A DNA stretch of 49,272 nt from Sulfurimonas sp. (GTDB taxonomy: Bacteria > Campylobacterota > Campylobacteria > Campylobacterales > Sulfurimonadaceae), in the NCBI GenBank assembly GCA_026988235.1, contig JALSLQ010000035.1, forward strand, positions 1 to 49,272, given 5' to 3'. Positions 1-10,051 of this stretch are shown piece after piece (position 1 is the stretch's first letter; every line of letters starts with the position of its first letter). Position numbers and translations under genes: made by a program. Below the pieces are notes generated by a model. It saw nothing but the letters and a program-made list of their open reading frames with translations. It ran no database searches and was not told where the DNA came from.

Positions 1-12
1 GAGGATGTTGTT

Positions 13-234
13 TTGGTAAGAGTAGAATTTTTAGGACCGATACAAAAAGAGGCGTTGGAATTAGAGATAAGTAATCTCAACGAATTAGCAGCAATTTTGC
101 AAAAAGATGAAGCAATGAAAGAGTGGCTTGATACCTGTGCCGTGGCAGTCAATGACAATCTTGTTGCCTCTTTGGAATGTGAACTTAAAAATGGAGACAA
201 GATTTCTTTACTTCCTCCTGTTTGTGGAGGTTGA
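13..234 (+). CDS. moaD: Molybdopterin synthase sulfur-carrier subunit MoaD
   Basis: Small ubiquitin-like ORF ending in ...LLPPVCGG (C-terminal GG), directly followed by moaE. Confidence 0.9.
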   Translation: MVRVEFLGPIQKEALELEISNLNELAAILQKDEAMKEWLDTCAVAVNDNLVASLECELKNGDKISLLPPVCGG

Positions 235-237
235 GTC

Positions 238-684
238 TTGCTGAGCTTGCATAACGGGGCGCTTAATGTGCCTAAAATTTTACAAGAGTGGTATGAAGAA
301 GAGGCTGTCAGTAATTACGGTGCATACATTCCTTTTGTGGGAACGGTACGCAGTGAAGACGGCATTGAGGGGCTGAGCTTTGATATATATGAACCAATTT
401 TAGAGTCATGGTTTGCTTCATGGCAGAAAAAAGCAAAAGAAAAAGGTGCCATTATAAAAATGGCGCATTCTCGTGGGGATGTTATGCTCCATGAATCTTC
501 TTATATTGCAGCAGTTTTTTCGCCAAAAAGACGCGTTGCCTTAGAATTTATAGATGAATTTGTAGAAGACTTTAAAGCATCAGCACCTATTTGGAAGTAT
601 GATTTAAAAAATGGAAAAAGAATCTATGCAAAAGAGCGCTCCACTGCGATAAAGGGTAGTGGTATTTTAGGAGAAAAACAATGA
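238..684 (+). CDS. moaE: Molybdopterin synthase catalytic subunit MoaE
   Basis: MoaE-like features (GAYIPFVGTVRSEDG, HSRGDV, IWKYDLKNGKRIY); adjacent to moaD. Confidence 0.9.
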   Translation: MLSLHNGALNVPKILQEWYEEEAVSNYGAYIPFVGTVRSEDGIEGLSFDIYEPILESWFASWQKKAKEKGAIIKMAHSRGDVMLHESSYIAAVFSPKRRVALEFIDEFVEDFKASAPIWKYDLKNGKRIYAKERSTAIKGSGILGEKQ

Positions 685-1907
685 GTATAACAGGAAGCGA
701 TTTTATCTCTTTTGAAACAAGTCAAAACATGTTGGAGCTGTTACATGTAAACAATCATCGTTATGAAAGAGTTCCTTTAAGTGATGCACTTGGTCGTGTT
801 TTAGCACAGGATATCGTGGCAGAGTTTAATGACCCACAATTTCCTACAGCTTCAATGGATGGCTATGCAGTGCGTCATGAAGATTTACAAAAGGGTGAGC
901 TTCTTGTTCTTGGCGATAATCCTGCTGGACATGATGAAAGGCGCATATTGTCTAGTGGTGAGTCCATCAAAACATTTACGGGTTCCATGATGCCTGAGGG
1001 TGCCGACACGCTCATTCAAATAGAAAATGTCACATATAATGATGGGAAAATCATCATTAATGAAATGGTTGAACGAGGTAATGCCGTTCGTCCGGTCGGT
1101 GAGGGCTACAGAGCAGGTGAGGTACTGATAGAAAAAGGGGCAAAAATTGGTTTTGCACAAATCGGCGTGATGGCAGGACTGAATCAGGTCATGGTAAAAG
1201 TAGCACTTCGTCCTCGTGTGGCAGTCATTGCAACAGGAAGTGAAATACTTGACCTTGGAGAAAACTCTGACAATCCTGCACAAATCCGCAGCTCAAATAA
1301 CTATACCTTAGCAGCACTGTTTGAGCAGGTTGGGTCAGAAGTCATTCAACTTGGAACGGCTCCTGATGATAAAGATGCCATTATGAAAACATTTGAAAAT
1401 GCGCTTGAGTCTGCAGATATTTTGGTCAGTACTGGCGGAGTAAGTGTAGGAGATTATGATTTCGTTAAAGATATTATTCCCCGACTTGGTGCAGAGGTTG
1501 TTTATAAGGGTGTCGGTATTAAACCCGGACGCCATATTCTCGTGGCACAGCGAGGGCATAAGTTTATTTTGGCTTTGCCTGGCTTTGCCTATTCATCAAC
1601 AGTGACGGCAATTTTATATGTACTGCCCCTTATTGCCAAGATGCAAGGTAAAAATAAACCTTACAAAATTGTTGCGGCAAAACTGCAAGAAGATTTCAAA
1701 AAACGCAGTCGGTTTACTGAGTTTACAGCATGTAATGTTGTTGTCGAAGATGGTGAATATTTTGTAAATTTTGCAGGGAAAAAAGTAGGAAGTTCTGCAA
1801 TTTTAACCAATATGCTTAATGAAAGTGCCTTAATGGTAGCAGGCGAAGATGACAAGTTTTTAGAAAAAGGAACCTATGTGAATGTGATTTTGTTGGAGAA
1901 TTTTTAA
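681..1907 (+). CDS. moeA: Molybdopterin molybdenumtransferase MoeA
   Basis: MoeA motifs (PQFPTASMDGYAVR, FTGSMMPEGADT, ATGSEI, STGGVSVGDYDFVK, LPGFAYSS). Confidence 0.93.
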   Translation: MSITGSDFISFETSQNMLELLHVNNHRYERVPLSDALGRVLAQDIVAEFNDPQFPTASMDGYAVRHEDLQKGELLVLGDNPAGHDERRILSSGESIKTFTGSMMPEGADTLIQIENVTYNDGKIIINEMVERGNAVRPVGEGYRAGEVLIEKGAKIGFAQIGVMAGLNQVMVKVALRPRVAVIATGSEILDLGENSDNPAQIRSSNNYTLAALFEQVGSEVIQLGTAPDDKDAIMKTFENALESADILVSTGGVSVGDYDFVKDIIPRLGAEVVYKGVGIKPGRHILVAQRGHKFILALPGFAYSSTVTAILYVLPLIAKMQGKNKPYKIVAAKLQEDFKKRSRFTEFTACNVVVEDGEYFVNFAGKKVGSSAILTNMLNESALMVAGEDDKFLEKGTYVNVILLENF

Positions 1908-2452
1908 TGAAAGCTTTGAGCGTAGAGCATACAACACAAGAAGTAAAAGAGCTAGACATTACTATGGTGGCAAATACCGTGTATACCTTTTTTAGCTCCA
2001 TTTTAATAGATGAACTCCCTACATTGAAAGAGCATATCATATATACGGACTCAAATGCACTTAGTGAGAGAAAAAAAGCCTATTTTATCGGTGAGCAGCT
2101 TATTTTAGGTGATGCTTTGATTTTAGGACGAGAAGATTTTAACGATACGGATGCAAAGATTACTAAAGAAGAGCTTTCTTCTTTAGTAGCCTTACATGTA
2201 AACGATTTTTATAAAGAAGTTTTGGACTTAATTGCCGATACGGATGTCAATTTATATAAGACATTTACAGTAGAAAAAAATGGTGAACAAATTGCTCTTA
2301 ATATAGAATGGGTACTTTATACTTTTAACATTGCGGATGAGAGAACAAAAGAGTATTTTATAAATGAATTAAAAAAAGTACCAGTGAATAAAGAAGATGT
2401 TGAGGCATACATGCAAAAAATGGCGCAACTCGCTATGAACGTGGCAAGCTAA
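1907..2452 (+). CDS. Hypothetical protein
   Basis: Complete ORF abutting moeA (ATGA-type overlap); no family recognised. Confidence 0.7.
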   Translation: MKALSVEHTTQEVKELDITMVANTVYTFFSSILIDELPTLKEHIIYTDSNALSERKKAYFIGEQLILGDALILGREDFNDTDAKITKEELSSLVALHVNDFYKEVLDLIADTDVNLYKTFTVEKNGEQIALNIEWVLYTFNIADERTKEYFINELKKVPVNKEDVEAYMQKMAQLAMNVAS

Positions 2453-2453
2453 T

Positions 2454-3464
2454 ATGGTACTTGTAACCGGTGGTGCAGGCTACATAGGCTCTCATACATG
2501 TATAGAATTAGCCCAAGCAGGCTATGACTTTGTTGTGTACGACAATCTTTGTAATTCTTCTCAAGAAGCACTCAAGCGTGTTGAAAAAATAACAGGTAAA
2601 AAAATTTCTTTTATTCATGGAGATATACGGGATAAAGAGGCGTTGCAAAAAGTATTTGATACTTATAAAATAGATTCTGTTATTCATTTTGCAGGTTTAA
2701 AAGCTGTTGGTGAATCAGTAGAAAACCCCTTAGAATATTATGATAACAATGTTTACGGCACTATAGCTCTTTGTGAAGTTATGCAAAAAAACAACTGTAA
2801 AAAAATAATTTTTAGCTCTTCAGCCACCGTGTACGGCAATCCAAAAACGACGCCAATCAAAGAAAACTTTCCTTTGAGTGCGACTAACCCTTACGGACGA
2901 AGCAAGTTGTTTATAGAAGAAATTTTACGAGATATTTTTGTTTCAGATAACAAATACAAAATTATATTACTACGCTACTTCAACCCAGTGGGAGCACATA
3001 AATCAGGGCTTATCGGTGAAGACCCAAATGGAATTCCAAATAACTTGATGCCTTTTATCGCACAAGTAGCCGTTGGAAAAAGAAAACATTTAAATGTTTT
3101 TGGAAATGATTATAATACGGTTGACGGCACGGGAGTACGCGATTATATACATGTAGTTGATTTAGCAAAAGGGCATGTGCAGGCACTAAAAAAAATAGAT
3201 GCTTTAAATGATGTACTTACAGTAAACCTTGGAACAGGAAAAGGCTATTCCGTACTTGAAATGGCACAAGCATTTCAAAAGGTTTCAGGTAAAAAAATAG
3301 CATACAAAATTGCATCCAGACGTTTAGGTGACATAGCGAAATGCTATGCTGATCCGAGTTACGCCAAAGAAGTTTTAGATTGGAAAACTGTGCATACTAT
3401 AGATGAGATGTGTGAAGATATATGGAGATGGCAGTCTATGAATCCAGATGGTTATAACATCTAA
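2454..3464 (+). CDS. galE: UDP-glucose 4-epimerase GalE
   Basis: VLVTGGAGYIGSHTCIEL Rossmann motif, SSSATVYG, YGRSKLFIE, NVFGNDY..DGTGVRDYIHVVDLAKGH. Confidence 0.95.
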   Translation: MVLVTGGAGYIGSHTCIELAQAGYDFVVYDNLCNSSQEALKRVEKITGKKISFIHGDIRDKEALQKVFDTYKIDSVIHFAGLKAVGESVENPLEYYDNNVYGTIALCEVMQKNNCKKIIFSSSATVYGNPKTTPIKENFPLSATNPYGRSKLFIEEILRDIFVSDNKYKIILLRYFNPVGAHKSGLIGEDPNGIPNNLMPFIAQVAVGKRKHLNVFGNDYNTVDGTGVRDYIHVVDLAKGHVQALKKIDALNDVLTVNLGTGKGYSVLEMAQAFQKVSGKKIAYKIASRRLGDIAKCYADPSYAKEVLDWKTVHTIDEMCEDIWRWQSMNPDGYNI

Positions 3465-3496
3465 AAAGTAATTCTTTATATTGTATTAAATTAGGT

Positions 3497-3502
3497 TATA
3501 AT
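3497..3502 (+). promoter_or_regulatory. Putative -10 box (TATAAT) for the exopolysaccharide operon
   Basis: TATAAT in the intergenic gap between galE and the PAP2 gene; only a weak -35. Confidence 0.4.
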
Positions 3503-3523
3503 ATGTCTTAAAAAAGTAGATGA

Positions 3524-4156
3524 ATGCAATGTTTGGCGGAGAAAAAGCTTAAATTTATAACTCTTTTGTCCTTTATTATGTTTGCAATATTGGTATTGAC
3601 TCTTAAATTAAATATGCTTAATAATATAAACAAGACAGTATATGATTTTTACAAGGAGTATGAAAACACAAGTTTGTATAATACTTCGATGACTTTTAGT
3701 AATTTCTTTGGGTCTATTCATTCTTTATTTATCTTTTTGGTGATAATGCTTGTTTTTTTAAAATTACACAAAATAAATGAATTGATTTTTTCTGTAATTT
3801 TTGCAACTCTAAGTATTGGGGCGACTTTACTATTGAAATATAATCTTCTTGTGCAAAGACCATTGAATACTATTGTTGATCTGAGTGGATATTCATTTCC
3901 TTCAGGACATGTTGTTATGAGCTTTTTGTTGGCAGTTGTATTTTTTTTAATGGTATCGAGTGTAGTGAAAAATAGCTTTATATTGCAAAGTATTAAACTT
4001 TTGTTGGTTGTTTATGTCTTTATATCAATGTTTACGAGGGTATTTATTTGCTCACATTGGATTTCGGATGTCATAGGAAGTATACTACTTGTTATGTTTT
4101 TATACGCAGTTGCTTGTTTGTTTTTTAATACAATAAAAAATAAAGTGAATTTATAA
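3524..4156 (+). CDS. PAP2-family phosphatase (membrane)
   Basis: YSFPSGHVVMSF and SHWISDVIGSIL phosphatase motifs in a polytopic membrane protein. Confidence 0.85.
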   Translation: MQCLAEKKLKFITLLSFIMFAILVLTLKLNMLNNINKTVYDFYKEYENTSLYNTSMTFSNFFGSIHSLFIFLVIMLVFLKLHKINELIFSVIFATLSIGATLLLKYNLLVQRPLNTIVDLSGYSFPSGHVVMSFLLAVVFFLMVSSVVKNSFILQSIKLLLVVYVFISMFTRVFICSHWISDVIGSILLVMFLYAVACLFFNTIKNKVNL

Positions 4157-5662
4157 ATGGAGTCTTATATCAAAATATTAGTAAAGAATTTGCTTGTTAT
4201 TGGACTTTTATCGTCTTTTTTGCATGCAGAACCATATATGGTGAAGTTAGATGAGCCAAGTATTGTACAAAAGCTACATTTTCGAGATATAAATATTTCC
4301 AATGTATCCCAAACAGATAAAAGACCTCTGCTTGAAGACCCTAAAATATTACAAAAATATCAAATTCCAAGTAGTAACAAAAATGCAGATAATAATAATT
4401 ATGACATCTTGAATTTTAAGAATTTTCTTGCAGCTTTGTTTGAAAACAATGAAAACGCACAAGAGCTTTTTTATCAAAAAAAAATAGATTATTTGTTAAA
4501 TGAAATTAAAAAAGACAAGTATGGTTTTGATATTTTTTTAAATGCGTATGCCAGAACAGGCTCTTATATCTCAACACAGCAGACAAATCTGCCAACTACG
4601 CAGCCTGGACGTTTTGATGAATCAGGCATAGGTGCTGCGATTAATGCTAATAAATTACTTTATGATGGCCAGTACACTCTTATAAATAAAAATTATGATA
4701 TTTTACAAAAGAGACTTGCCAATATTAAGGCACTTAATGCAAAAGAGAAGTTATTACTCTTTGGTCTTAATATATATTCAAATCTATTTATTTCACAGGA
4801 AAAATTAAAACTTTTTAACGAAATGTATGATAAACAGGCTATCATGCAAAAAAAAATAGAAAAAGCATATAATCTTGGAGCAACTTCAGCATTAAATTAT
4901 ATTGATTCCAAAAATGATTTACTAAATTTAAAAAAAGCCGTTTTATCATTAACTTATGAACATTTGCATAATGAATATATTTTAAGACACAGTATAAAAG
5001 CCAAAGGTGAAAAAAGATATAGTTTACTACAAGAAAAAATGAATTTTGTATTTGATTCTTTGAGTGATTTGCAAAAAGAGGCAATACAAAATAGTAGTGA
5101 TATAGCTTTGGAATCAAACAAATTAAAAATAAATCAGACAGATTTTGTAGCACAAAAAAGAAGATATTATCCAACTGTCAATTTTAATGCACACTTGGGA
5201 TATGGTGTAGCAAATAATGCTTTATTTTTTAAAAATTTAAATAATACTGGATTTTCTCCCTATTGGGAGTTAGGTTTAACTGTAAATATTCCACTCTATA
5301 ATAGAGGGGATATACTTCTCAACAAAGAAAAAGAGCTTAATAATGTTTTATTGCAAAAAAATATACTCTCTTCAAAATCAAGAGAAATACTGATTGAAGT
5401 TGAACGCTCATATCACTCCATACAAATGATAAAACAACAGCAGAGTATATTGCAAGAACAGGTTAGATTGTTACACAAAAAAATAGAAATTGCAGCAAAA
5501 TTATATCTTGGAGGTGCTGTGCAATATCGTGACTATTCTGATGCTGTTAAAAATTATTTAGAATATAAAAGCCAAGTAATTGATTTAGATGAAAGATATA
5601 CAAAAGAGATGTTTTTATTAGCAAGCTTAATAGGAAAAAGAGATATGTATGGGCAGGATTAA
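4157..5662 (+). CDS. TolC-like outer membrane efflux protein
   Basis: Signal peptide plus long coiled-coil repeats, LYDGQYTLINKNYDIL and WELGLTVNIPLYNRGDILLNKEK typical of TolC-family proteins. Confidence 0.75.
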   Translation: MESYIKILVKNLLVIGLLSSFLHAEPYMVKLDEPSIVQKLHFRDINISNVSQTDKRPLLEDPKILQKYQIPSSNKNADNNNYDILNFKNFLAALFENNENAQELFYQKKIDYLLNEIKKDKYGFDIFLNAYARTGSYISTQQTNLPTTQPGRFDESGIGAAINANKLLYDGQYTLINKNYDILQKRLANIKALNAKEKLLLFGLNIYSNLFISQEKLKLFNEMYDKQAIMQKKIEKAYNLGATSALNYIDSKNDLLNLKKAVLSLTYEHLHNEYILRHSIKAKGEKRYSLLQEKMNFVFDSLSDLQKEAIQNSSDIALESNKLKINQTDFVAQKRRYYPTVNFNAHLGYGVANNALFFKNLNNTGFSPYWELGLTVNIPLYNRGDILLNKEKELNNVLLQKNILSSKSREILIEVERSYHSIQMIKQQQSILQEQVRLLHKKIEIAAKLYLGGAVQYRDYSDAVKNYLEYKSQVIDLDERYTKEMFLLASLIGKRDMYGQD

Positions 5663-7136
5663 AATAGTATGGACAGGTGAAGGAACTTACCCTTATGTTA
5701 CGGGTGGAGTGAGTACCTGGGCTGATATTTTAATGCATGAGTTAAAAAATATTGACTTTGTTTTAATACCGATTCAAATGCATCCTTATGTAAAATTAAA
5801 ATTTGATATTCCTCCTAATGTTGTAGATATTATAAATGTGCCTCTTTGGGGGACGGAAGAGCCTATTGAATATATACGAAAAGTAGAGTTTTCCAAAATA
5901 TATGAAGCAAAAATAAAAACACAAGTTGATGGAAATATTGAGGTTTTAGAACCTATTATAATATTAGTGCTTGAACATATCTTTCGAGATAAAAATGATT
6001 TGGATGCTTTGGGTGATGCTTTGTATGATTTTTATGAGTATTTTCATATATATGATTACTATGAAACATTTAGAAGTGAAGCAATATGGAATATTTATAA
6101 AGAGTATATTTTAAAACATTATGAAAAAACCGAGGAAGATATACCGACTGTATTTGATATGATAGAGGGGCTTCGCTATTTATACAGGTTTTTTATATCC
6201 TTACTTCCAACTTTACCAGAGGCACATATATACCACTCTTCTGCTGCCGCTTTTTGTGGTCTTTCTTGTGTGATTGCAAAAAAGAAATATGGCAGTAAGT
6301 TTCTGCTTACCGAACATGGTGTTTATATAAGAGAACAATATTTGGCTGCATCAAGAAACCAAATGCCTTTTCGTACGAAAGAGTTTTTAATGGGGCTAAT
6401 TACATTGGTGTCAAAATTAAATTTTCACTTTGCAGATATTGTTTCTCCGGTATGTAATTATAACGCTAGATGGGAAAAAAAATGGGGAGTTGATGAAAAA
6501 AAGATTCATACAATATATAATGGGATAGATACAAATATTTTTAAAAAATTTAAAGTTGAAAAAGAGGAAGATAGACCGACTGTGGTTATGGTTGCTCGAA
6601 TTGATCCTCTTAAAGACATAGAAACATTTATAAAAACTGCGCAATTAGTTGCAAAAGAAATCCCTGATGTTTTGTTTAAATTATATGGTCCTATTGTCGA
6701 TGAAAAATATTATCATCACTGCCAAGATTTAGCAAAAGAATTGAATATAGAGCATAATTTTTTATTTGCAGGACTTACTAACAGCCCGCAAAGTGCTTAT
6801 AATGAGGGGGATGTTATTATGCTTACGAGTATTTCTGAAGCCTTTCCTTTTGTTGTTATTGAAGCAATGGCTTGTGAAAAAGTTGTTATATCTTCTGATG
6901 TAGGGGGAACAAAAGAGGTACTCGAAGGCTACGGATTTGTCATAAGACCCAAAGCTTATACCGAGTTTGCCAAAAAAGTGATTTATATATTAAAAAATCC
7001 CGATGTAGCTCTAGAAATGGGTATGGATGCGCGAGAATCTATTTTGAATGGTTTTACCATTGAAGATATGGTTGAAAATTATGGACGCTTATATAAAAAT
7101 TTATATAATGAATTTCAAGAACAAAAAGGGCAATAG
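5649..7136 (+). CDS. pelF: PelF-type GT4 glycosyltransferase
   Basis: N-terminal WTGEGTYPYVTGGVSTWAD (PelF EGTYPYVxGGVSxW), TEHGVYIREQ, GIDTNIF, SISEAFPFVVIEAMACEKVVISSDVGGTKEVL. Confidence 0.9.
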   Translation: MGRIKIVWTGEGTYPYVTGGVSTWADILMHELKNIDFVLIPIQMHPYVKLKFDIPPNVVDIINVPLWGTEEPIEYIRKVEFSKIYEAKIKTQVDGNIEVLEPIIILVLEHIFRDKNDLDALGDALYDFYEYFHIYDYYETFRSEAIWNIYKEYILKHYEKTEEDIPTVFDMIEGLRYLYRFFISLLPTLPEAHIYHSSAAAFCGLSCVIAKKKYGSKFLLTEHGVYIREQYLAASRNQMPFRTKEFLMGLITLVSKLNFHFADIVSPVCNYNARWEKKWGVDEKKIHTIYNGIDTNIFKKFKVEKEEDRPTVVMVARIDPLKDIETFIKTAQLVAKEIPDVLFKLYGPIVDEKYYHHCQDLAKELNIEHNFLFAGLTNSPQSAYNEGDVIMLTSISEAFPFVVIEAMACEKVVISSDVGGTKEVLEGYGFVIRPKAYTEFAKKVIYILKNPDVALEMGMDARESILNGFTIEDMVENYGRLYKNLYNEFQEQKGQ

Positions 7137-8713
7137 TGAACAAAGAACACACTGAAGATTTAAGCTCTTTATACAATGCAATTACAGATGAAAGAGGAAA
7201 ACCGCTTGATTTTTGGGAAGTAGCGGCATTGTTAGAAGTGTATGGGATTCGTGATATTGATGCCAAAAATGATTATGGGTTTGAAAATGTATTTGATATG
7301 GCGCAATACATGATGCAATATAAAAATAGTAAAACATACCCTGTTAAAGCATTAGTCAATTTTGAAAAATTACCACCATTTTGGGTAAGGGTTTTTAAAA
7401 ATTATTTAAGAGGTTTAGCTTTTGCTATGCCTATGTTTGTTCAAATATTTTTTACACTTTCCATAGGATATGCGATTTGGTCGGGGATAGAAATGGATCA
7501 AATGAAAGCAACGGTGATTGCCGTGGGTACATTTTTGGCACTTATTATAACAGGTGCATCTGCTCAAGCGATAGGAAGAAAAGGTTTGTTTTATCTTAAG
7601 CAGGGTGAGCTTATATTGGCTTCAAATATTACAACAGTTTTACTCAATTTCGGGTATATTTTTGTATTTATTGTCGGTGTTTTTCTTATTTTTTTTAATA
7701 TGTTTTTTGAAGTATTTCCAAGTTATTACTTTTTTGTTATGATCACTTTTTATTTTCTTTTATCTTTACTCTTTTTAAATATATCTATCTATTATATGTT
7801 TGAAGAATATAACAATATTCTTTATTTTTTTATTTTAGGAATTGTATTGGTATATATTGCTCACGGTATATTTAAAATAGGTTTGTCTGAAGCACAATTT
7901 ATAGCTTTAGTCTTTTTGGATGCCATTATTTCTTTATTGGCTTATAAAAAAATTAGAGATTTAAAAAATAAAGATTTGAAATCAGAAGGAGAGTCTTTAC
8001 CTCGGGCTTCTATTCTTTTTTATTCTTTAATACCGTTTTATTTGTATGGATTTTTGTATTTTACATTTTTAGTTACTGATAGGATGGTGGCATGGAGTAC
8101 AAGTGTTGAATCTAAGCCTTACTTTATATGGTTTAATGTCCCTTATGAGTTAGGACTAGACTGGGCATTAATTGCTTTGGTCTTATTGATGGGGCTCACT
8201 GAAATAAGCATTCATGAATTTATGTATAGAATTAATGATATGGTTGTGAAATATAAATACAAAGAGTATCAACAGTTTAATGATGAAATTTATAGATTTT
8301 TTAAAAAATTTAATATAGTATATCTCATTTTATCTGTTATAATTATAGCATTAACTTATTACGCTATATACTTTTCATATTATTATATGCAGTATGATTT
8401 TACAAAGAATTTTTTTGATAGTTTTACGCCTTTTGTATATTGGGTTGCGGCAATATCATATGCATTTATGGTAAATGGACTCATGAATGTATTGTTTATG
8501 TTTTCATTTTCAAGGCAGCATTTCTCCTTAAAGGCAATCAGTATAGCAACAATAGTGAATCTAATCGTTGGTATTATTCTCAGTAGAATGTTTGGACTAG
8601 AATATGCTGTATATGGATTATTCGTGGGCAGTATAGTATTTTGGGCATATAGTTTTTCTTATTCGGTAAAAATGTTTAAAAAATTAGAATTTTATTATTA
8701 TTCATCATTTTAA
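7136..8713 (+). CDS. Polytopic membrane protein in PelG position (possible exopolysaccharide transporter)
   Basis: GTG start overlapping the pelF stop; ~90-residue soluble N-terminus followed by many TM segments; positional analogy to pelFG. Confidence 0.55.
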   Translation: MNKEHTEDLSSLYNAITDERGKPLDFWEVAALLEVYGIRDIDAKNDYGFENVFDMAQYMMQYKNSKTYPVKALVNFEKLPPFWVRVFKNYLRGLAFAMPMFVQIFFTLSIGYAIWSGIEMDQMKATVIAVGTFLALIITGASAQAIGRKGLFYLKQGELILASNITTVLLNFGYIFVFIVGVFLIFFNMFFEVFPSYYFFVMITFYFLLSLLFLNISIYYMFEEYNNILYFFILGIVLVYIAHGIFKIGLSEAQFIALVFLDAIISLLAYKKIRDLKNKDLKSEGESLPRASILFYSLIPFYLYGFLYFTFLVTDRMVAWSTSVESKPYFIWFNVPYELGLDWALIALVLLMGLTEISIHEFMYRINDMVVKYKYKEYQQFNDEIYRFFKKFNIVYLILSVIIIALTYYAIYFSYYYMQYDFTKNFFDSFTPFVYWVAAISYAFMVNGLMNVLFMFSFSRQHFSLKAISIATIVNLIVGIILSRMFGLEYAVYGLFVGSIVFWAYSFSYSVKMFKKLEFYYYSSF

Positions 8714-8716
8714 GGG

Positions 8717-10045
8717 TTGATTATGAGATGTTATAGCATAGGTATTTTATTTTTAGTTGGTTTTTTTGTTATAGGCTGTAGTACAAAATACGACAATACG
8801 CTTGAAAAAAAGATTCTTACTCCTGAATCTGTAGAAGTTTACGATATTGCTGTTAACAATGTATATGCTCAGCCAAATAACAGGACGCGTTTATTAAAAA
8901 AATTTCCTTTTATCTCAAATCAGCCTATTTTAGATTTTCATGGAAAATTTTCTGATGAGTTTTATGATAAACTTGATTATAGATATAAAGCAGCCCCTTT
9001 GAAGGATGTAGATTTTTGGAAACTTAGAACAAATCCTTTTTTAGAAGATTTTATTTATGTGCTTCCAACTTGGGTAAATAAGTTTCAAAGAGTCTCAAAT
9101 GATTTGTTTGTAAACATAGGGTACAGCTACAATCTTTCTTCCAAAGAACAAGAAATACTGAAATGGTGGATAGGCCAAGGTGGTATACTGTGGATAGAGG
9201 GAGGAATTTATTCCACACGCTATGACACTTTTAAGAGAAACGGCGAGATTGCTTCTAAACAAATCATGCAAAAAATCATACAAAAAAGCAAAAATATGAA
9301 CTTTTTTGATAAAAAAGTAAAAACATATATATATAAAAGTAAAAGAGTGGACTTTATAAACTATATTCCATTAAACATTACATTTAATACAGATAATACG
9401 CTTGCTTATTTTAAAGATATAAAAACATTAAAGATACAAACACAAAATTATCTTTCAGCTGATTTTTTACCACAGGCAGAGTACCTTATAAAGACTAATA
9501 TGCAAAAACCACTTGTCTCTTTCATTCCTTATGGGAAAGGGGGCGTCATATTTGTAAGACCATTTGAATTTAAAGACAAAAGATTTGATGGTGAGTTACT
9601 TCGTTGGAAGCTTCTTTACTTTTTGTTGAACAAAATGTATAAAAACAGTCATCAAGTTATAAAAGCTGAAGATACTACTGTAACTCAAAAACTCCAAAAG
9701 TATAAGCGTTTAGTTCTAAATAATTTAGAATTTGAGTATAAATCATCTCAAATAAAAAAAAAGAGTTTGCAACTTTTAAAACCTATTAGTGCTTATTTGC
9801 AAACACATAAAAATGTTCGTCTTTTAATAACAGGCTATACAGATAACATAGGTTCGAAAAAATATAATAAGCATTTGTCTACCCAAAGAGCACTCTCTGT
9901 CAGAACAGCCTTAGTCAAAATGGGTATTTCAGCAAAAAGGCTCTCCTGCATTGGATATGCCGATGAAAATCCAATTGCATCAAATGAAACATCGCAAGGA
10001 CGAGCTAAAAACAGAAGAGTAGAATTCATTATAATACAAAGGTAA
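8717..10045 (+). CDS. Lipoprotein with central DUF4159/GATase-like region and C-terminal OmpA-like peptidoglycan-binding domain (likely start ATG 8723)
   Basis: Lipobox FVIGCS; WWIGQGGILWIEGG; C-terminal LITGYTDNIGSKKYNKHLSTQRALSVRTALVKMGI..RGRAKNRRVEF-type OmpA signature. Confidence 0.7.
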   Translation: MIMRCYSIGILFLVGFFVIGCSTKYDNTLEKKILTPESVEVYDIAVNNVYAQPNNRTRLLKKFPFISNQPILDFHGKFSDEFYDKLDYRYKAAPLKDVDFWKLRTNPFLEDFIYVLPTWVNKFQRVSNDLFVNIGYSYNLSSKEQEILKWWIGQGGILWIEGGIYSTRYDTFKRNGEIASKQIMQKIIQKSKNMNFFDKKVKTYIYKSKRVDFINYIPLNITFNTDNTLAYFKDIKTLKIQTQNYLSADFLPQAEYLIKTNMQKPLVSFIPYGKGGVIFVRPFEFKDKRFDGELLRWKLLYFLLNKMYKNSHQVIKAEDTTVTQKLQKYKRLVLNNLEFEYKSSQIKKKSLQLLKPISAYLQTHKNVRLLITGYTDNIGSKKYNKHLSTQRALSVRTALVKMGISAKRLSCIGYADENPIASNETSQGRAKNRRVEFIIIQR

Positions 10046-10051
10046 GCAGAA

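Noticed and set aside
885-1559. Antisense ORFs opposite moeA (885-1283, 1335-1559) and similar minus-strand ORFs elsewhere
   Set aside because: They lie wholly opposite strongly supported genes, with no recognisable domains or ribosome-binding context; spurious six-frame calls.
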